Source: Henriciella sp. (lineage in GTDB: Bacteria; Pseudomonadota; Alphaproteobacteria; Caulobacterales; Hyphomonadaceae). Taken from it: 64,000 bases of DNA. The position numbers were made by a program, and so were the translations under genes. The DNA is taken from positions 183,087 to 247,086 of the forward strand of contig JABSPZ010000010.1 in NCBI GenBank assembly GCA_013213785.1. Direction: 5' to 3'. The notes under the pieces were generated by a model, which saw only the letters and a program-made list of their open reading frames with translations, did not search any database and was not told the DNA's origin. Shown here in pieces: positions 28,700 through 38,466 of this stretch; within the stretch, counting starts at the first letter, position 1; each line of letters begins with the position of its first letter.

Positions 28700-30658
28700 T
28701 TAGTTCTGCGCCGCTTTCGCCAAATCAATCCACTGCTCAACTTCGGACTTGTCGACATTATTGTCGCCGCCCCACAAAACTCGAGCGCCTTGCGGCGTGT
28801 CCAGGAAGCTGGTCGCGGCTTGGAACACTTTCGAAGCTGAAGCTTTCGCTAATTCCTCGGCATTGCGGATCCCCGCGCCCACCAGAATTTGACTGTCCAG
28901 AACCCGCAGGCCCGGCGCCTCCACCATAAGCCGCGTCTGGTCTTGCCAGTCGGTCAGCGTATCGCCTTTGATGTAGCGAACGTTGAGCGCTTGCGCCGTC
29001 GCGTCTGGATCTGCTGAGAGCAGGTCCCCGATTGTGATGATATCGACCTTCTCTAGACGCGATGCGGTTTTCGGTCCGATCGATGGTGCGTCGACGACAG
29101 GTGAGTCGAGCGTTAATGCATTACGTCGGCGTTCGGCCAATTCGTCGACTTCTTCCTCGACGGCCTCAACCTCAGCGTCTGCTGTGTCTTCTGTTGCATT
29201 AAGTTCGGCGAGCATGGCTTCAGCAGCAGAGGTAGTCTCGTCACTTTGCTCTGTCTCTTCGACAGCTTCGATGGCCTCGACCTCTGGCTCCGCTTCTGCC
29301 TCGACTTCAGGCTCTTCGTCTGCTTTCGCAACGGTTTCGGCGAGCTCTGGCTCTTCCGCATCTGCTTCAGAACTAGCTTCGATCTCAGGCTCAACCTCTT
29401 CCGCCGCTTCGAGTTCTTCTACGGCTTCCACGGTCTCTTGAGGGGCTTCGGCCAGCTCAGCGGGCTCGATCTCATCTTGATCGTTCGCTGCGATTGGCTC
29501 TGGTGAAACCACCTCCGCGACGACCTCTTCCGCCACCTCGACAACATCGGTTTCTTCCGTCTCTGGCGTATCAAAGACCTCTGGATCGGCGGCGACAGTC
29601 TGCGTGCGTTCAGCCGTTTCCGTTGTCTCAGCACCATCGACAGGCACCGGGACGACTTTCAATTGATATTGCACAGGCTGCGGATGCTCGGGCAGCGGGA
29701 CATGCTTTGTCCCGATCGGGCGAATGGCCATCATATCCAGCCATTCAATCGGTTGCCGCAAAATATGCTTACAATGCAGCGCACGGATCTTCTTGTCGTC
29801 CGCGGGGAGCGTTTTCACAACCTTCCCAGTTTCGACGAATTCCTCGTACATTTTTTCGACCGTTTTACGGTCATTCGCATCAGCCATACGCTTGGTGATC
29901 TTACGGATCGGAATGTCCAGCGCCGCAAAATAACCTGGGAGATCAAGGTCGACCTTTGGAGGCTTAACAGCCGCTTCCGCGAATGCGCGCTCAAACAGAA
30001 CCGCGACCCCGGAGGTCGCATAGGCGACGAGATCGGCGATGATGTCGAGCAATGTTTGATCTAGGCCTTCCGGCGGATTGGCGACGCCTTTGTGAAGGTC
30101 ATAGTGGTCGATAAAGGTCTGATAATGCGGGTTCGAATATTTCGCGCCCGCCAGCACCATATCGGCGACAAATCCGGTTTCGGTGCCCGCATGCACGTGC
30201 GGATAACCGCGTAGGTCGATCAGGGCTTTGATCGTGTCGCGTGACTTTGCAATCGACCATTCCAGCGCCCGGTGGATCGCGCCTTCCTCTTCGCTTTGCG
30301 CAGTGTGAAAAGGCTGAATTGGGTCAGCGTAATAATGGGTCAGAACGCCAAGCGCGTACGCGGCTTTTGACCATTTCTTCTCACGCAGGGCTTCGACCGC
30401 TTTGCCATACCATTCCATGGCAGCATCACGGGACCCGCCCCATTCGCCATCTTGAACGTGCAGAACGTGGTTTTGGAAATCTCTAAACTCCGCATCTGGC
30501 GCTTTCGCCCCTTTCAGGAGCTGCGTATGATGCTTCAGGAGCAGGTTTTTCCAATCGCCCGCATCCTTGCCCTTCAATAGCTGCAACGCATCAAATGCGA
30601 TGAAGTGATGGGTCGAGCGGCAGCGATGCGCGATGATGACGAGCTCAAGCAGGTTCAT
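28700..30658 (-). CDS. Zinc-PLC-like domain, acidic linker and DUF4332-type helix-hairpin-helix domain
   Basis: Protein of 652 residues with an unusual order. Residues 1-300 are helical with conserved His/Asp (His11, His17, His18, His64, His67, His108, Asp112, His118, His129; LTHYYADPIQPFHTA), like zinc-dependent phospholipase C/S1-P1-type enzymes. Residues about 345-525 are a Glu/Ala/Val-rich, disordered linker. Residues about 530-650 (DSPVVDAPSIGPKTASRLEKVDIITIGDLL) look like a DUF4332 helix-hairpin-helix pair. There is no signal peptide, so it probably stays in the cytoplasm. The role is not known. No similar architecture comes to mind. Confidence 0.65.
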   Translation of the reverse strand: MNLLELVIIAHRCRSTHHFIAFDALQLLKGKDAGDWKNLLLKHHTQLLKGAKAPDAEFRDFQNHVLHVQDGEWGGSRDAAMEWYGKAVEALREKKWSKAAYALGVLTHYYADPIQPFHTAQSEEEGAIHRALEWSIAKSRDTIKALIDLRGYPHVHAGTETGFVADMVLAGAKYSNPHYQTFIDHYDLHKGVANPPEGLDQTLLDIIADLVAYATSGVAVLFERAFAEAAVKPPKVDLDLPGYFAALDIPIRKITKRMADANDRKTVEKMYEEFVETGKVVKTLPADDKKIRALHCKHILRQPIEWLDMMAIRPIGTKHVPLPEHPQPVQYQLKVVPVPVDGAETTETAERTQTVAADPEVFDTPETEETDVVEVAEEVVAEVVSPEPIAANDQDEIEPAELAEAPQETVEAVEELEAAEEVEPEIEASSEADAEEPELAETVAKADEEPEVEAEAEPEVEAIEAVEETEQSDETTSAAEAMLAELNATEDTADAEVEAVEEEVDELAERRRNALTLDSPVVDAPSIGPKTASRLEKVDIITIGDLLSADPDATAQALNVRYIKGDTLTDWQDQTRLMVEAPGLRVLDSQILVGAGIRNAEELAKASASKVFQAATSFLDTPQGARVLWGGDNNVDKSEVEQWIDLAKAAQN

Positions 30659-30832
30659 AGTCAGTCAGCCCCCTGACGGCCTAGTTCGAACGACCTGCCC
30701 TAGGGTGATTTGCGCACTACACAAATGTCACTTCTGCGGTGACGGCGGACGTCCAGATGGTTAATGTTTTCCTGACGTTTGGGCTGAAACAGTTAACAGC
30801 GGCTTAACCTTTATAAGCGGGCTGCGCTTGTT

Positions 30833-32233
30833 TTACTTCACGATTGCGCGAAACCGGATGGTAAAGCTGGGGTCGGGCAGTGTATCGATCCGCTGGCGCA
30901 TCGCCCCGTCCAACTCAAACCGAACATGGGTGATCGCCTCATCTGCCCCATCCCCATCAGGGCTCGGCGTGTAGCTGAAATTTGTGCCGTCGGTTGAGAA
31001 CTGAACCCCGTCCACCGCACTGGTCGGGCCACCCCAATTCAAAGACAGATCCGACGAGGTTGATCCGTCGACAAGCTCAAATGCGGACGCGCCTGAGACG
31101 ATCAGCTTGATGTCCTCTGGCAGATTATCGGTGATCGAAACCGTCCCATCATCAAGGCGCTGACCGTCATTGGTGACATCAATCGTGTACTCTACCACAG
31201 AGCCAGGCAGGGCAAATGGCGACAGGGATCCAACCGGATCAGAGACAATTGATACGGCTTTCTCCACATCCGGTTCGGCGGAGCATGATTGCGGGGCCGC
31301 GGTAGAGAGCGTGACCGTTGTGCTGACGCATTGAGTGGCGCGCATCGAAAAATTACTGGTCGACATGTCCTGCCAAGCGCCGCCAGGCGCGCGGGCTTGC
31401 CAGCCAACCGGACCATCGCAGCAGCCCTCAAAGCCTAAGGCTTCATAACGATGCCACCCCGCATCGAGCGCAATTGTCCCTTCAAGGGTTTCGGCTGTGT
31501 TGGCGAAGTTCCCCGCCCACCACAGATCATCATTCCATTGCTGCTCGAGTTCCGTTTCGCGCATGTATAGATGACCGCCATGGCCAAAGTCAGCGCCATA
31601 GCGGAAGCCCCAGACACCTGCCGTCGCGGGCGTCACTTCGATCATCGCGCTAATGCACCAGCCGAAGTTTCCGTTAGATCCGCCCAGCGCGCGATTGTTT
31701 AGGCCAGAGATCGAAGCATAGACCTGATCCGAGACGTCCGTGGTCGCGTTGGCAAAGGCTGTTCGGGCGCCTGCCGCATCGGTTGGGTCAGCGGATGAGA
31801 CACGCGATCGAAGCCGCAAACCTGGGCTCGGAAACACGGCATCCACATCGCCCAAAGAAGTTAGCGCAGAATCGCCGTAATAAATGTAGATGCTAGTCGA
31901 GCTTAGAGGGCCAAGCGCGGGCAACCTCACATAGATCGTACCCGTCTGCGAGACGCCGTCCCAACCAGTAACGATATGATCCACCGGCGTGCTGTCATCA
32001 CTCGCGAGTACAACCCGTACATCCCTGCCATCGCTGGTGAAATTGTAATCTGCGGGAAAATCGCTCGCGGTGAGGTCGATCCGCGTTTCATCACTGTGCC
32101 CGGAGGCATTCGCCGTCACGGTCACCAGTGTGCGGTGAACGTTCATACAGTCCCAAGCCGACGCCTTTGGCAGCCCTAAAGCCACAAAGATCATCACCCA
32201 TAGGATGCGATGAAGCTGAATGAAGTGTCCCAC
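30833..32233 (-). CDS. Secreted DUF2341-like protein with C-terminal DUF11-like domain
   Basis: Protein of 466 residues. With the GTG start at 32233 it has a good signal peptide (FIQLHRILWVMIFVALGLPKASA); an ATG at 32194 would cut it short. Residues about 28-150 resemble DUF2341 (DFPADYNFTSDGRDVRV, then YIYYGD). The middle part carries an EALGFEGCCDGP motif like that of the CCXG proteins. The last ~150 residues (EPDVEKAVSIVSDPVGSLSPFALPG) match the C-terminal domain of the 26285 gene. No sorting signal is visible. Confidence 0.6.
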   Translation of the reverse strand: MGHFIQLHRILWVMIFVALGLPKASAWDCMNVHRTLVTVTANASGHSDETRIDLTASDFPADYNFTSDGRDVRVVLASDDSTPVDHIVTGWDGVSQTGTIYVRLPALGPLSSTSIYIYYGDSALTSLGDVDAVFPSPGLRLRSRVSSADPTDAAGARTAFANATTDVSDQVYASISGLNNRALGGSNGNFGWCISAMIEVTPATAGVWGFRYGADFGHGGHLYMRETELEQQWNDDLWWAGNFANTAETLEGTIALDAGWHRYEALGFEGCCDGPVGWQARAPGGAWQDMSTSNFSMRATQCVSTTVTLSTAAPQSCSAEPDVEKAVSIVSDPVGSLSPFALPGSVVEYTIDVTNDGQRLDDGTVSITDNLPEDIKLIVSGASAFELVDGSTSSDLSLNWGGPTSAVDGVQFSTDGTNFSYTPSPDGDGADEAITHVRFELDGAMRQRIDTLPDPSFTIRFRAIVK

Positions 32234-32293
32234 GCACTTAGCCTAGTGCGCCTGCGATGATTCGAAAATGCGGTTTGTCACGCCGCCGGTCGA

Positions 32294-33172
32294 CTATTTG
32301 GATCTCGGTTTCACCGGGCGCATCAGCCCCTCTTGTGCCACGCTCGCCACCAATTGGCCGTCTCGGCTAAAGATCGATCCGCGATTGAAGCTCCGAGCGC
32401 CGCCCGCATAAGGGCTGTCCATGGTGTACAAGTGCCAGTCACTGAAATTAATCGGCGCATGGAACCACATGGCATGGTCCAAGCTCGCTGACATGAGCTC
32501 ACCTGTCATCCAGGAGACACCATGCGGACGGTTCCCCGTCCCCAGCAGCGCCATGTCTGACGCGTAGGCCATCAAACAATGGTGCAACCAAGGCTGCTCA
32601 TCGATTTCGCGGCGGACCCGAAACCACAGATGCTGCACATCACTCACTTTTTCCGGCTTTAAGGGATCAAGCGGATCCACTTCGCGGATTTCAATCGGGC
32701 GCGGCCGAAGGAAATGTCCACGATGGCGCTCTGGTAGGCGCTCTGCGAATTTTTTCCGCCATTCGATGCGATCGTCGAGCGTATCGGCTTCGGGTACATC
32801 TGGTTTGTCATGCTGGTGATGCCAGCCTTCTTCCAGTTTGTGAAAGGAGGCCGCCATATTGAAGATCTGCTTGCCGTGCTGGATCGCTACCACCCGCCGT
32901 GTGGTAAAACTGCCGCCATCGCGCGAGCGATCGACTTCATAGATGATCGGAATGTTCGGATCACCAGGCCGCAAGAAATAGGCATGTAGCGAATGGCAGG
33001 TGCGAGTCTCAGTATCCACTGTGCGATAGGCCGCAACCAGCGACTGCGCGATCACCTGGCCGCCAAACACTCTCTGATTGGTCTCGTTTTCCGGGCTTTG
33101 CCCCCGAAAGAGATCAACCTCCAGGCGCTCCAAGTCCATAAGATGTAGCAAATCACCAACAGGATCAGACAT
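32294..33172 (-). CDS. tesB: Acyl-CoA thioesterase II
   Basis: Protein of 292 residues of the double hot-dog TesB family. The N-terminal hot-dog has RVFGGQVIAQSLVAA and HSLHAYFLRPGD; the C-terminal one has ASLDHAMWFH (catalytic Asp region) and the final domain ends with DGQLVASVAQEGLMR. It hydrolyses medium- and long-chain acyl-CoA. ATG at 33172 is chosen over an earlier in-frame start at 33250 that lacks a family-like N-terminus. It is divergent from the acyl-CoA synthetase gene. Confidence 0.93.
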   Translation of the reverse strand: MSDPVGDLLHLMDLERLEVDLFRGQSPENETNQRVFGGQVIAQSLVAAYRTVDTETRTCHSLHAYFLRPGDPNIPIIYEVDRSRDGGSFTTRRVVAIQHGKQIFNMAASFHKLEEGWHHQHDKPDVPEADTLDDRIEWRKKFAERLPERHRGHFLRPRPIEIREVDPLDPLKPEKVSDVQHLWFRVRREIDEQPWLHHCLMAYASDMALLGTGNRPHGVSWMTGELMSASLDHAMWFHAPINFSDWHLYTMDSPYAGGARSFNRGSIFSRDGQLVASVAQEGLMRPVKPRSK

Positions 33173-33303
33173 TTTCGGGCGCCTTTCGGAATAATTATTG
33201 CGGCTTCGAGCGTAACAAGTATGCCAGATACTAGAAACACTCCGGCACATAACTTAGGTGTCGAATAGATAGATTACGGGCTGGAAACAAGAAGCGAGGC
33301 GAT

Positions 33304-35094
33304 ATGGGTTTGTTTCAAACCATTAAGCGTGAGGCGAATACGATCCTCACACTCCAAAGAGTCAAGAAATGGACGGATGACATTGCGCCGGACTCCGCCA
33401 ATCTCGTCGCGGACGATTTCGAAGCTGTCGTGGATAAATACCCGAACAATGTCGCCTGGCGATTTGAGGGTAATCTGACGACTTATGCCGAGATGGATGC
33501 GCTCGCCAATAAGGTTGCGAACTGGGCGCTTGGCCTGGGTTTGCAGGCAGGCGACGCTGTTGCCCTATTTATGGAAAACCGCCCTGAATACGTCTCGTTC
33601 TGGTATGGTCTCTCGAAAATCGGTGTCGTCGTGGGTTTGATCAACCACAACCTGACCGACAAAGCGCTGGCGCATTGCGTTAACATCGCTGACGCAAAGC
33701 TCATTCTGACGGGCGCTGATCAGGACGATGCCATTCGCAGCGCCGATGGCCTATTTGAAGGCAACCCAAAGGTTTGGAGCTATGGCGGACAGGAAGGCGA
33801 AGACCTTGCCGCAGCGCTAACAGCCGTTTCCGAAAAGCGCCCAGATCGCAGCCACCGCGCCCACCTGCTCGGCAAAGATCTATGCCTCTATGTTTACACG
33901 TCGGGCACAACCGGCCTGCCAAAAGCAGCTCGCCTCACTCAGGCGCGCACGCAAGGCATGATGCGGTCCTTTATTGGCCCGTGTAAAACGACCTCCCGGG
34001 ATCGCGTCTATATCACCCTGCCCCTCTATCACGGCACGGGTGGTCTCTGCGGTGTTGGCCAAGCCTTGATGACCGGCGCCTGCATCATTCTGCGCAAGAA
34101 ATTCTCAGCCTCTCAGTTTTGGGACGATGCGGCAGACCAAGGCGCGACATCGATTGTCTATATTGGCGAGCTCTGTCGCTATCTCGTCAATTCACCGCCG
34201 CACCCGAAGGAAAAAGCTCATAAGATCCGAACTGGATTTGGCAATGGCCTGCGCCCTGACATCTGGGAAGAGTTCCTGACGCGGTTCAACATTTCCTATG
34301 TCTGCGAGTTTTACGGCTCGACTGAAGGCAATGTCAGCTTCCTCGGCTTTGACGGCAAAGTCGGCGCGGTTGGCCGAATCCCCGGCTATCTCGAGAAAAG
34401 CGTTTACGGTCACGTGGCCTTCGTGAAATTCGACGTGGTCGAGGAAAAACCGATCCGCGGGAATGATGGCTTTTGCATCAAAACGCTCCCGGGTGAGCCG
34501 GGCGAAGCGATTGGCAAAGTGGGCGACGAAACGCGCACGCGCTTCGAAGGCTACAATGACGAAGAGGCCACGAAGAAGAAAATCCTGCGTGATGTTTTCG
34601 AAGAAGGCGACATGTGGTTCCGCACCGGCGATCTGATGTCGAAAGATGCGGAAGGCTACGTCTACTTTGTCGACCGGATCGGCGACACGTTCCGCTGGAA
34701 AGGCGAGAACGTCTCAACCAATGAAGTCGCTGAATTCGTTGCTCGGGCGCCAGGAATTTCAACGGCCAATGTCTATGGCGTCAGTGTTCCGGGCACAGAT
34801 GGGCGCGCCGGCATGGCCGCAATCACCACAAATGGCGATGTCGACTACGATAATTTGTATGCGTGGCTGTCGGAGCATCTCCCGAAATACGCGATCCCGC
34901 TTTTCATCCGCGTCCAACAGGAGGCGGAAACCACCGGCACGTTCAAATACCGCAAAGTCGAGCTCGTCAAAGAAGGCTTTGATCCTTCAACAGTGAGTGA
35001 GCCGATTTGGTATTTTGATCCGGAGACAAACAAATATGAGCCGCTAACACCGGACGCGCATGAGACGATCGCCTCTGGCGCGGTGAAATTCTAA
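33304..35094 (+). CDS. Long-chain acyl-CoA synthetase (FATP/FadD6-like)
   Basis: Protein of 596 residues of the ANL superfamily. The AMP/ATP-binding P-loop motif is YVYTSGTTGLPKAA, the adenylate site is EFYGSTEGN, and the C-terminal hinge is TGDLMSKDAEGYVYFVDRIGDTFRWKGENVST. The overall form resembles very-long-chain/fatty-acid-transport-type synthetases. It activates fatty acids to acyl-CoA. It is divergent from tesB, and its stop codon abuts the start of the lipoprotein gene, which suggests an operon continuing into thiD. Confidence 0.92.
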   Translation: MGLFQTIKREANTILTLQRVKKWTDDIAPDSANLVADDFEAVVDKYPNNVAWRFEGNLTTYAEMDALANKVANWALGLGLQAGDAVALFMENRPEYVSFWYGLSKIGVVVGLINHNLTDKALAHCVNIADAKLILTGADQDDAIRSADGLFEGNPKVWSYGGQEGEDLAAALTAVSEKRPDRSHRAHLLGKDLCLYVYTSGTTGLPKAARLTQARTQGMMRSFIGPCKTTSRDRVYITLPLYHGTGGLCGVGQALMTGACIILRKKFSASQFWDDAADQGATSIVYIGELCRYLVNSPPHPKEKAHKIRTGFGNGLRPDIWEEFLTRFNISYVCEFYGSTEGNVSFLGFDGKVGAVGRIPGYLEKSVYGHVAFVKFDVVEEKPIRGNDGFCIKTLPGEPGEAIGKVGDETRTRFEGYNDEEATKKKILRDVFEEGDMWFRTGDLMSKDAEGYVYFVDRIGDTFRWKGENVSTNEVAEFVARAPGISTANVYGVSVPGTDGRAGMAAITTNGDVDYDNLYAWLSEHLPKYAIPLFIRVQQEAETTGTFKYRKVELVKEGFDPSTVSEPIWYFDPETNKYEPLTPDAHETIASGAVKF

Positions 35095-35682
35095 ATGTGG
35101 GCCCGTATTCTCCTGTGTGGCGGCGTTCTGGCTGGCTGCACCGCGGCCGAGCGGCCGGCATCAGAAGCGCTCTATTTCGAACGTCTCAGCGCGCTGTGTA
35201 ATGGCGAGGCTTATGCCGGAACACTGGTCAGCACGGACGCGGTCGACGCAGACTTTCAGTCTGCAGATATGCGCATGGGACCGGCAACCTGTGATGGGAA
35301 CACGATCTTGATCCCGTTTGCCGTTGGTGAGGATCGCTCGCGAACTTGGGTGATCACGCGAACCTTGGAAGGGATCCGTCTCAAGCACGATCACAGACAC
35401 CGCGACGGCACCGAAGACGCGGTCACGCAATATGGCGGCGATAGCGACGAGACCGGCTCCATCGGTGCACAGGATTTTCCGGCCGATGACGAAACCAAAG
35501 AGCTCTTCGTTCGCGAGGGCCTGGACGTTTCCATCCAGAACACATGGCGGGTCGAAATCGCACCGGGCGAGCAGTTCACCTATCAAATGAGCCGTCCCGA
35601 ACGCATGTTCCGGGTGGAGTTCGATCTGACCCAGCCCGTTGAAGCGCCGCCTCCGACCTGGGGCGCTGCCCCGATCGAATGA
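35095..35682 (+). CDS. Lipoprotein of unknown function
   Basis: Protein of 195 residues beginning MWARILLCGGVLAGC, a clear lipobox. The mature part is polar with a HDHRHRDGTED segment and no motif that I recognise; it should be anchored in the cell envelope. The ATG begins right after the stop codon of the acyl-CoA synthetase gene, and its own end overlaps thiD by four bases (ATGA). Confidence 0.72.
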   Translation: MWARILLCGGVLAGCTAAERPASEALYFERLSALCNGEAYAGTLVSTDAVDADFQSADMRMGPATCDGNTILIPFAVGEDRSRTWVITRTLEGIRLKHDHRHRDGTEDAVTQYGGDSDETGSIGAQDFPADDETKELFVREGLDVSIQNTWRVEIAPGEQFTYQMSRPERMFRVEFDLTQPVEAPPPTWGAAPIE

Positions 35683-36500
35683 GCGAGCAGCCTGAACCAT
35701 CCGGCCGCGTCCTGATCATTGCCGGTTCCGACAGTGGCGGCGGTGCCGGCATTCAGGCCGATCTGAAGACCGTCACCATGCTCGGCGGCTATGCCATGAC
35801 TGCCATCACGGCGATTACGGCGCAGGACACGACTGGCGTGCACGGCGTTTGGCCTGTCGCGATCGACGCGGTCACTGCGCAAATGCGCGCCTGCCTAACC
35901 GATATCGGCGCAGATACGATCAAAACCGGCATGCTGGGCTCAGCAGACTTAGTCGAACAGGTTGCTGAGACACTAGATGCGCTCGCCAAGGACACACCGC
36001 GTATTGTCGACCCGGTCATGGTCGCAACTTCCGGCGATCGATTGGTCGACGAAAGAGCGGTCAGTGCGATTGCGTCTCTGATGCTCCCTGGCGCGGTCTT
36101 GGTTACGCCCAACGCCCCCGAAGCCGACGTCCTGACCGGTAAAGCTGTCGACGGTATCAATGGCCAGAGGCGCGCGGCCGAAGCTCTGCTGGAGCGGGGC
36201 GCAAAAGGCGCTTTGGTAAAGGGCGGACATGTGCCCGGCGCGGTCATTCAAGACGTCTTGCAAACCGAGCATGGCGAATGGATTTTTGAGAGTCCGCGCA
36301 TCGAAACCAGCTCTACTCATGGCACGGGATGTACCCTTGCGAGCGGATGCGCGGCCCTGCTCGCGCAGGACATTGCTGTGCATGAAGCCGTGGAACGCGC
36401 CCGCGACTATCTCCACGAGGCGATCAAACAAGCCCCCGGCCTTGGACAAGGGCATGGCCCCGTCGCGCACAATTGGGCGCTTTCGGATCAGAAAAACTGA
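35679..36500 (+). CDS. thiD: HMP/HMP-P kinase ThiD
   Basis: Protein of 273 residues of the ribokinase-like ThiD family: SDSGGGAGIQADLKT near the N-terminus, TPNAPEA, KGGHVPG, and HGTGCTLASG with the catalytic region near the end. It phosphorylates HMP and HMP phosphate for thiamine synthesis, downstream of ThiC. It overlaps the lipoprotein gene, so it is probably transcribed from the acyl-CoA synthetase promoter; no TPP riboswitch is visible before it. Confidence 0.93.
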   Translation: MSEQPEPSGRVLIIAGSDSGGGAGIQADLKTVTMLGGYAMTAITAITAQDTTGVHGVWPVAIDAVTAQMRACLTDIGADTIKTGMLGSADLVEQVAETLDALAKDTPRIVDPVMVATSGDRLVDERAVSAIASLMLPGAVLVTPNAPEADVLTGKAVDGINGQRRAAEALLERGAKGALVKGGHVPGAVIQDVLQTEHGEWIFESPRIETSSTHGTGCTLASGCAALLAQDIAVHEAVERARDYLHEAIKQAPGLGQGHGPVAHNWALSDQKN

Positions 36501-36617
36501 CGGGTCATAGAGTTTAATTCAGCAGATCAGGAAGACTGATCAATCGCTTAGAAATCATGGTTTGTCCTGTCTCACCGGGTGTGACAGCTTGCGCTATCCC
36601 TTAGATAGGAGGCTCCC

Positions 36618-37436
36618 ATGGCGACCATTCCGTTCGCACAAATTGATGCGTTTGCAAGTCAGACCTTTGAAGGCAATCAGGCCTGTGTGATGCCGCTCGA
36701 CGCATTCTTGCCCGACGAAACACTGCAGAAGATTGCCGCGGAAAACAACGTCGCCGAGACCGCCTTCATCGTCCCCGCCGGCGACGGTGTATGGGAACTG
36801 CGTTGGTTTACGCCAGCTGTTGAGGTCCCTTTGTGCGGCCACGCGACCTTGGCCGCAGGACACTATCTCTATGCGATTGCGGGGTTTGATGGCGACCAGA
36901 TCCGGTTCCAAACGCGCAAATCAGGGGACTTGTTTGTCTCTCGATTAGCGGATGGTCGCCTTGAGATGGATTTCCCGGCTCAAGAGGTCATGGACGCTGA
37001 AACGGATGCGGAGATCGCTGCAGCCCTCGGCAAGCCGCCCATTCGAAGCTTTGTTGGGCCCTGCTATGTCGCCGTGTATGAGACGGCTGCTGATATTGAA
37101 GCGCTCGTCCCAGATCTCGAACGCCTGAAAACACTCGGCTATAGCGATGGGAATTGGGGCATGGGCAACTTTGGATGCCTCGCCCTGGACGGCGACGGTG
37201 TTGATGTGACAAGCCGCTTCTTTGCGCCTGGCAGCGGTATTCCAGAAGATCCCGCAACCGGTAGCTGGCATTGCATGGTCGCACCGATATTCAAGCTGCT
37301 CGCGGATAAAACCCACGCAAAATGCTACCAAGCCTATCCAGGTCGCGGTGCGTTTATTGAGACGGAACTGGTCGGAGATCGGGTCAAACTGCGCGGAAAT
37401 AGTGTGACCGTGATTGAGGGCGTGTTCAATCTGTAA
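36618..37436 (+). CDS. PhzF-family isomerase/epimerase-like protein
   Basis: Protein of 272 residues with the PhzF fold: FAQIDAFASQTFEGNQACVM at the start, catalytic-type Glu47 in NVAETAFI, LCGHATLAAG, and DPATGSWHC near the end. The family includes PhzF and YddE-like enzymes; the substrate is unknown for most members. ATAGGAGG is well placed before the ATG. Its 3-prime end overlaps the opposing transporter gene by 11 bases. Confidence 0.88.
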   Translation: MATIPFAQIDAFASQTFEGNQACVMPLDAFLPDETLQKIAAENNVAETAFIVPAGDGVWELRWFTPAVEVPLCGHATLAAGHYLYAIAGFDGDQIRFQTRKSGDLFVSRLADGRLEMDFPAQEVMDAETDAEIAAALGKPPIRSFVGPCYVAVYETAADIEALVPDLERLKTLGYSDGNWGMGNFGCLALDGDGVDVTSRFFAPGSGIPEDPATGSWHCMVAPIFKLLADKTHAKCYQAYPGRGAFIETELVGDRVKLRGNSVTVIEGVFNL

Positions 37437-38346
37437 CGGCTTTGGCGCTCATTCTTTGCGAGATCCATACGCCGCCAAGGATGAGCGCGAAGGCTAGCAG
37501 CGCGTTCCAGCTCTGTAGCTCTGCGAACGCCAAATAGCCGACGACCGCTGAGAAGATCGGGATCGTGTAGCCGGTGAGTGAGAGGAATGTCGCGCTCGTT
37601 CGCTGCACCAATATCACGTAGAGCAAGGACGCCATCGCCGTTGGTCCGATGGCCAATCCGACCACGCCGGCAATCGCGCTCGCCGATGGATTCAGCGCTT
37701 CAAAATCAACCCACAACAAAAGCGGCCAAGACATGATGGCGCCAAAACTGACAAACCCCGCTGAGAACACGAAGGGCTGGATGTCTTTGGCGAACCGCGC
37801 CGTAATCGTGGAGAGCGCGTAAAAGAACGTCGCCAGCAAGCAAAGCGCCTGGGCGGTCACGCTGGCGGATCCAAAGGACGCCATGGCTTCGGGCCCAAAC
37901 AGAACCGCGACCCCCGCAAACCCGATCAAGATCCCTAGCACTTTCCGCAAATGCATCCGGTCATCATGAAAGGCGAAATGCGCCATGGTGGCAACGAAAA
38001 GCGGCGCGGCCGACACGTACAACGCTGCCAGGCTCGAATCGACCGTTTGCTGCGCGATGGTGATCAATAAGAATGGAGCAACGGTGCCGACAAAGCCCAT
38101 AACCGCCATTGCGACCCATGCACGCCACTGTCGAAGTTGTGGCCAAGCCTGACCACTCCATAGAGCCACGATCAACAGCAATGCCGCCCCGCCAGTTAAA
38201 CGGATCGGAATGATCAGTTGGGGTGAGAAGCCTTCGCTCGGCTCGGATTGGCTAACAGCGAGACGCGTAAAAGCATACGCCGCCCCCCAAAGCGCGGTGA
38301 GCACAGCGAACATCATCCAATCTGATGGTGTGCGTGTTTCTCGCAT
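37426..38346 (-). CDS. DMT/EamA-family transporter
   Basis: Protein of 306 residues with about ten membrane segments in two EamA repeats (LTALWGAAYAFTRLAV and LATFFYALSTITARF). This drug/metabolite transporter superfamily exports small molecules; the substrate is unknown. ATG 38346 is preferred over the in-frame GTG at 38355; the choice is uncertain. It converges with the PhzF gene and their ends overlap by 11 bases. Confidence 0.87.
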   Translation of the reverse strand: MRETRTPSDWMMFAVLTALWGAAYAFTRLAVSQSEPSEGFSPQLIIPIRLTGGAALLLIVALWSGQAWPQLRQWRAWVAMAVMGFVGTVAPFLLITIAQQTVDSSLAALYVSAAPLFVATMAHFAFHDDRMHLRKVLGILIGFAGVAVLFGPEAMASFGSASVTAQALCLLATFFYALSTITARFAKDIQPFVFSAGFVSFGAIMSWPLLLWVDFEALNPSASAIAGVVGLAIGPTAMASLLYVILVQRTSATFLSLTGYTIPIFSAVVGYLAFAELQSWNALLAFALILGGVWISQRMSAKAVTD

Positions 38347-38466
38347 AACCCTCACCGCATTTCCCGCCTCGGCTTAAGCGGCGGACGGACGAGGTCAAGC
38401 GCATATTCAGAAGGTCAGCATACGCACCAGTCTAGCTGCGTTAGATTTGCGGGCAGGCCAGCAGAA

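Noticed and set aside
29113..29640. Ser/Ala- and Lys/Arg-rich open frames on both strands
   Set aside because: Shadows of the repetitive acidic linker of the 652-residue protein.
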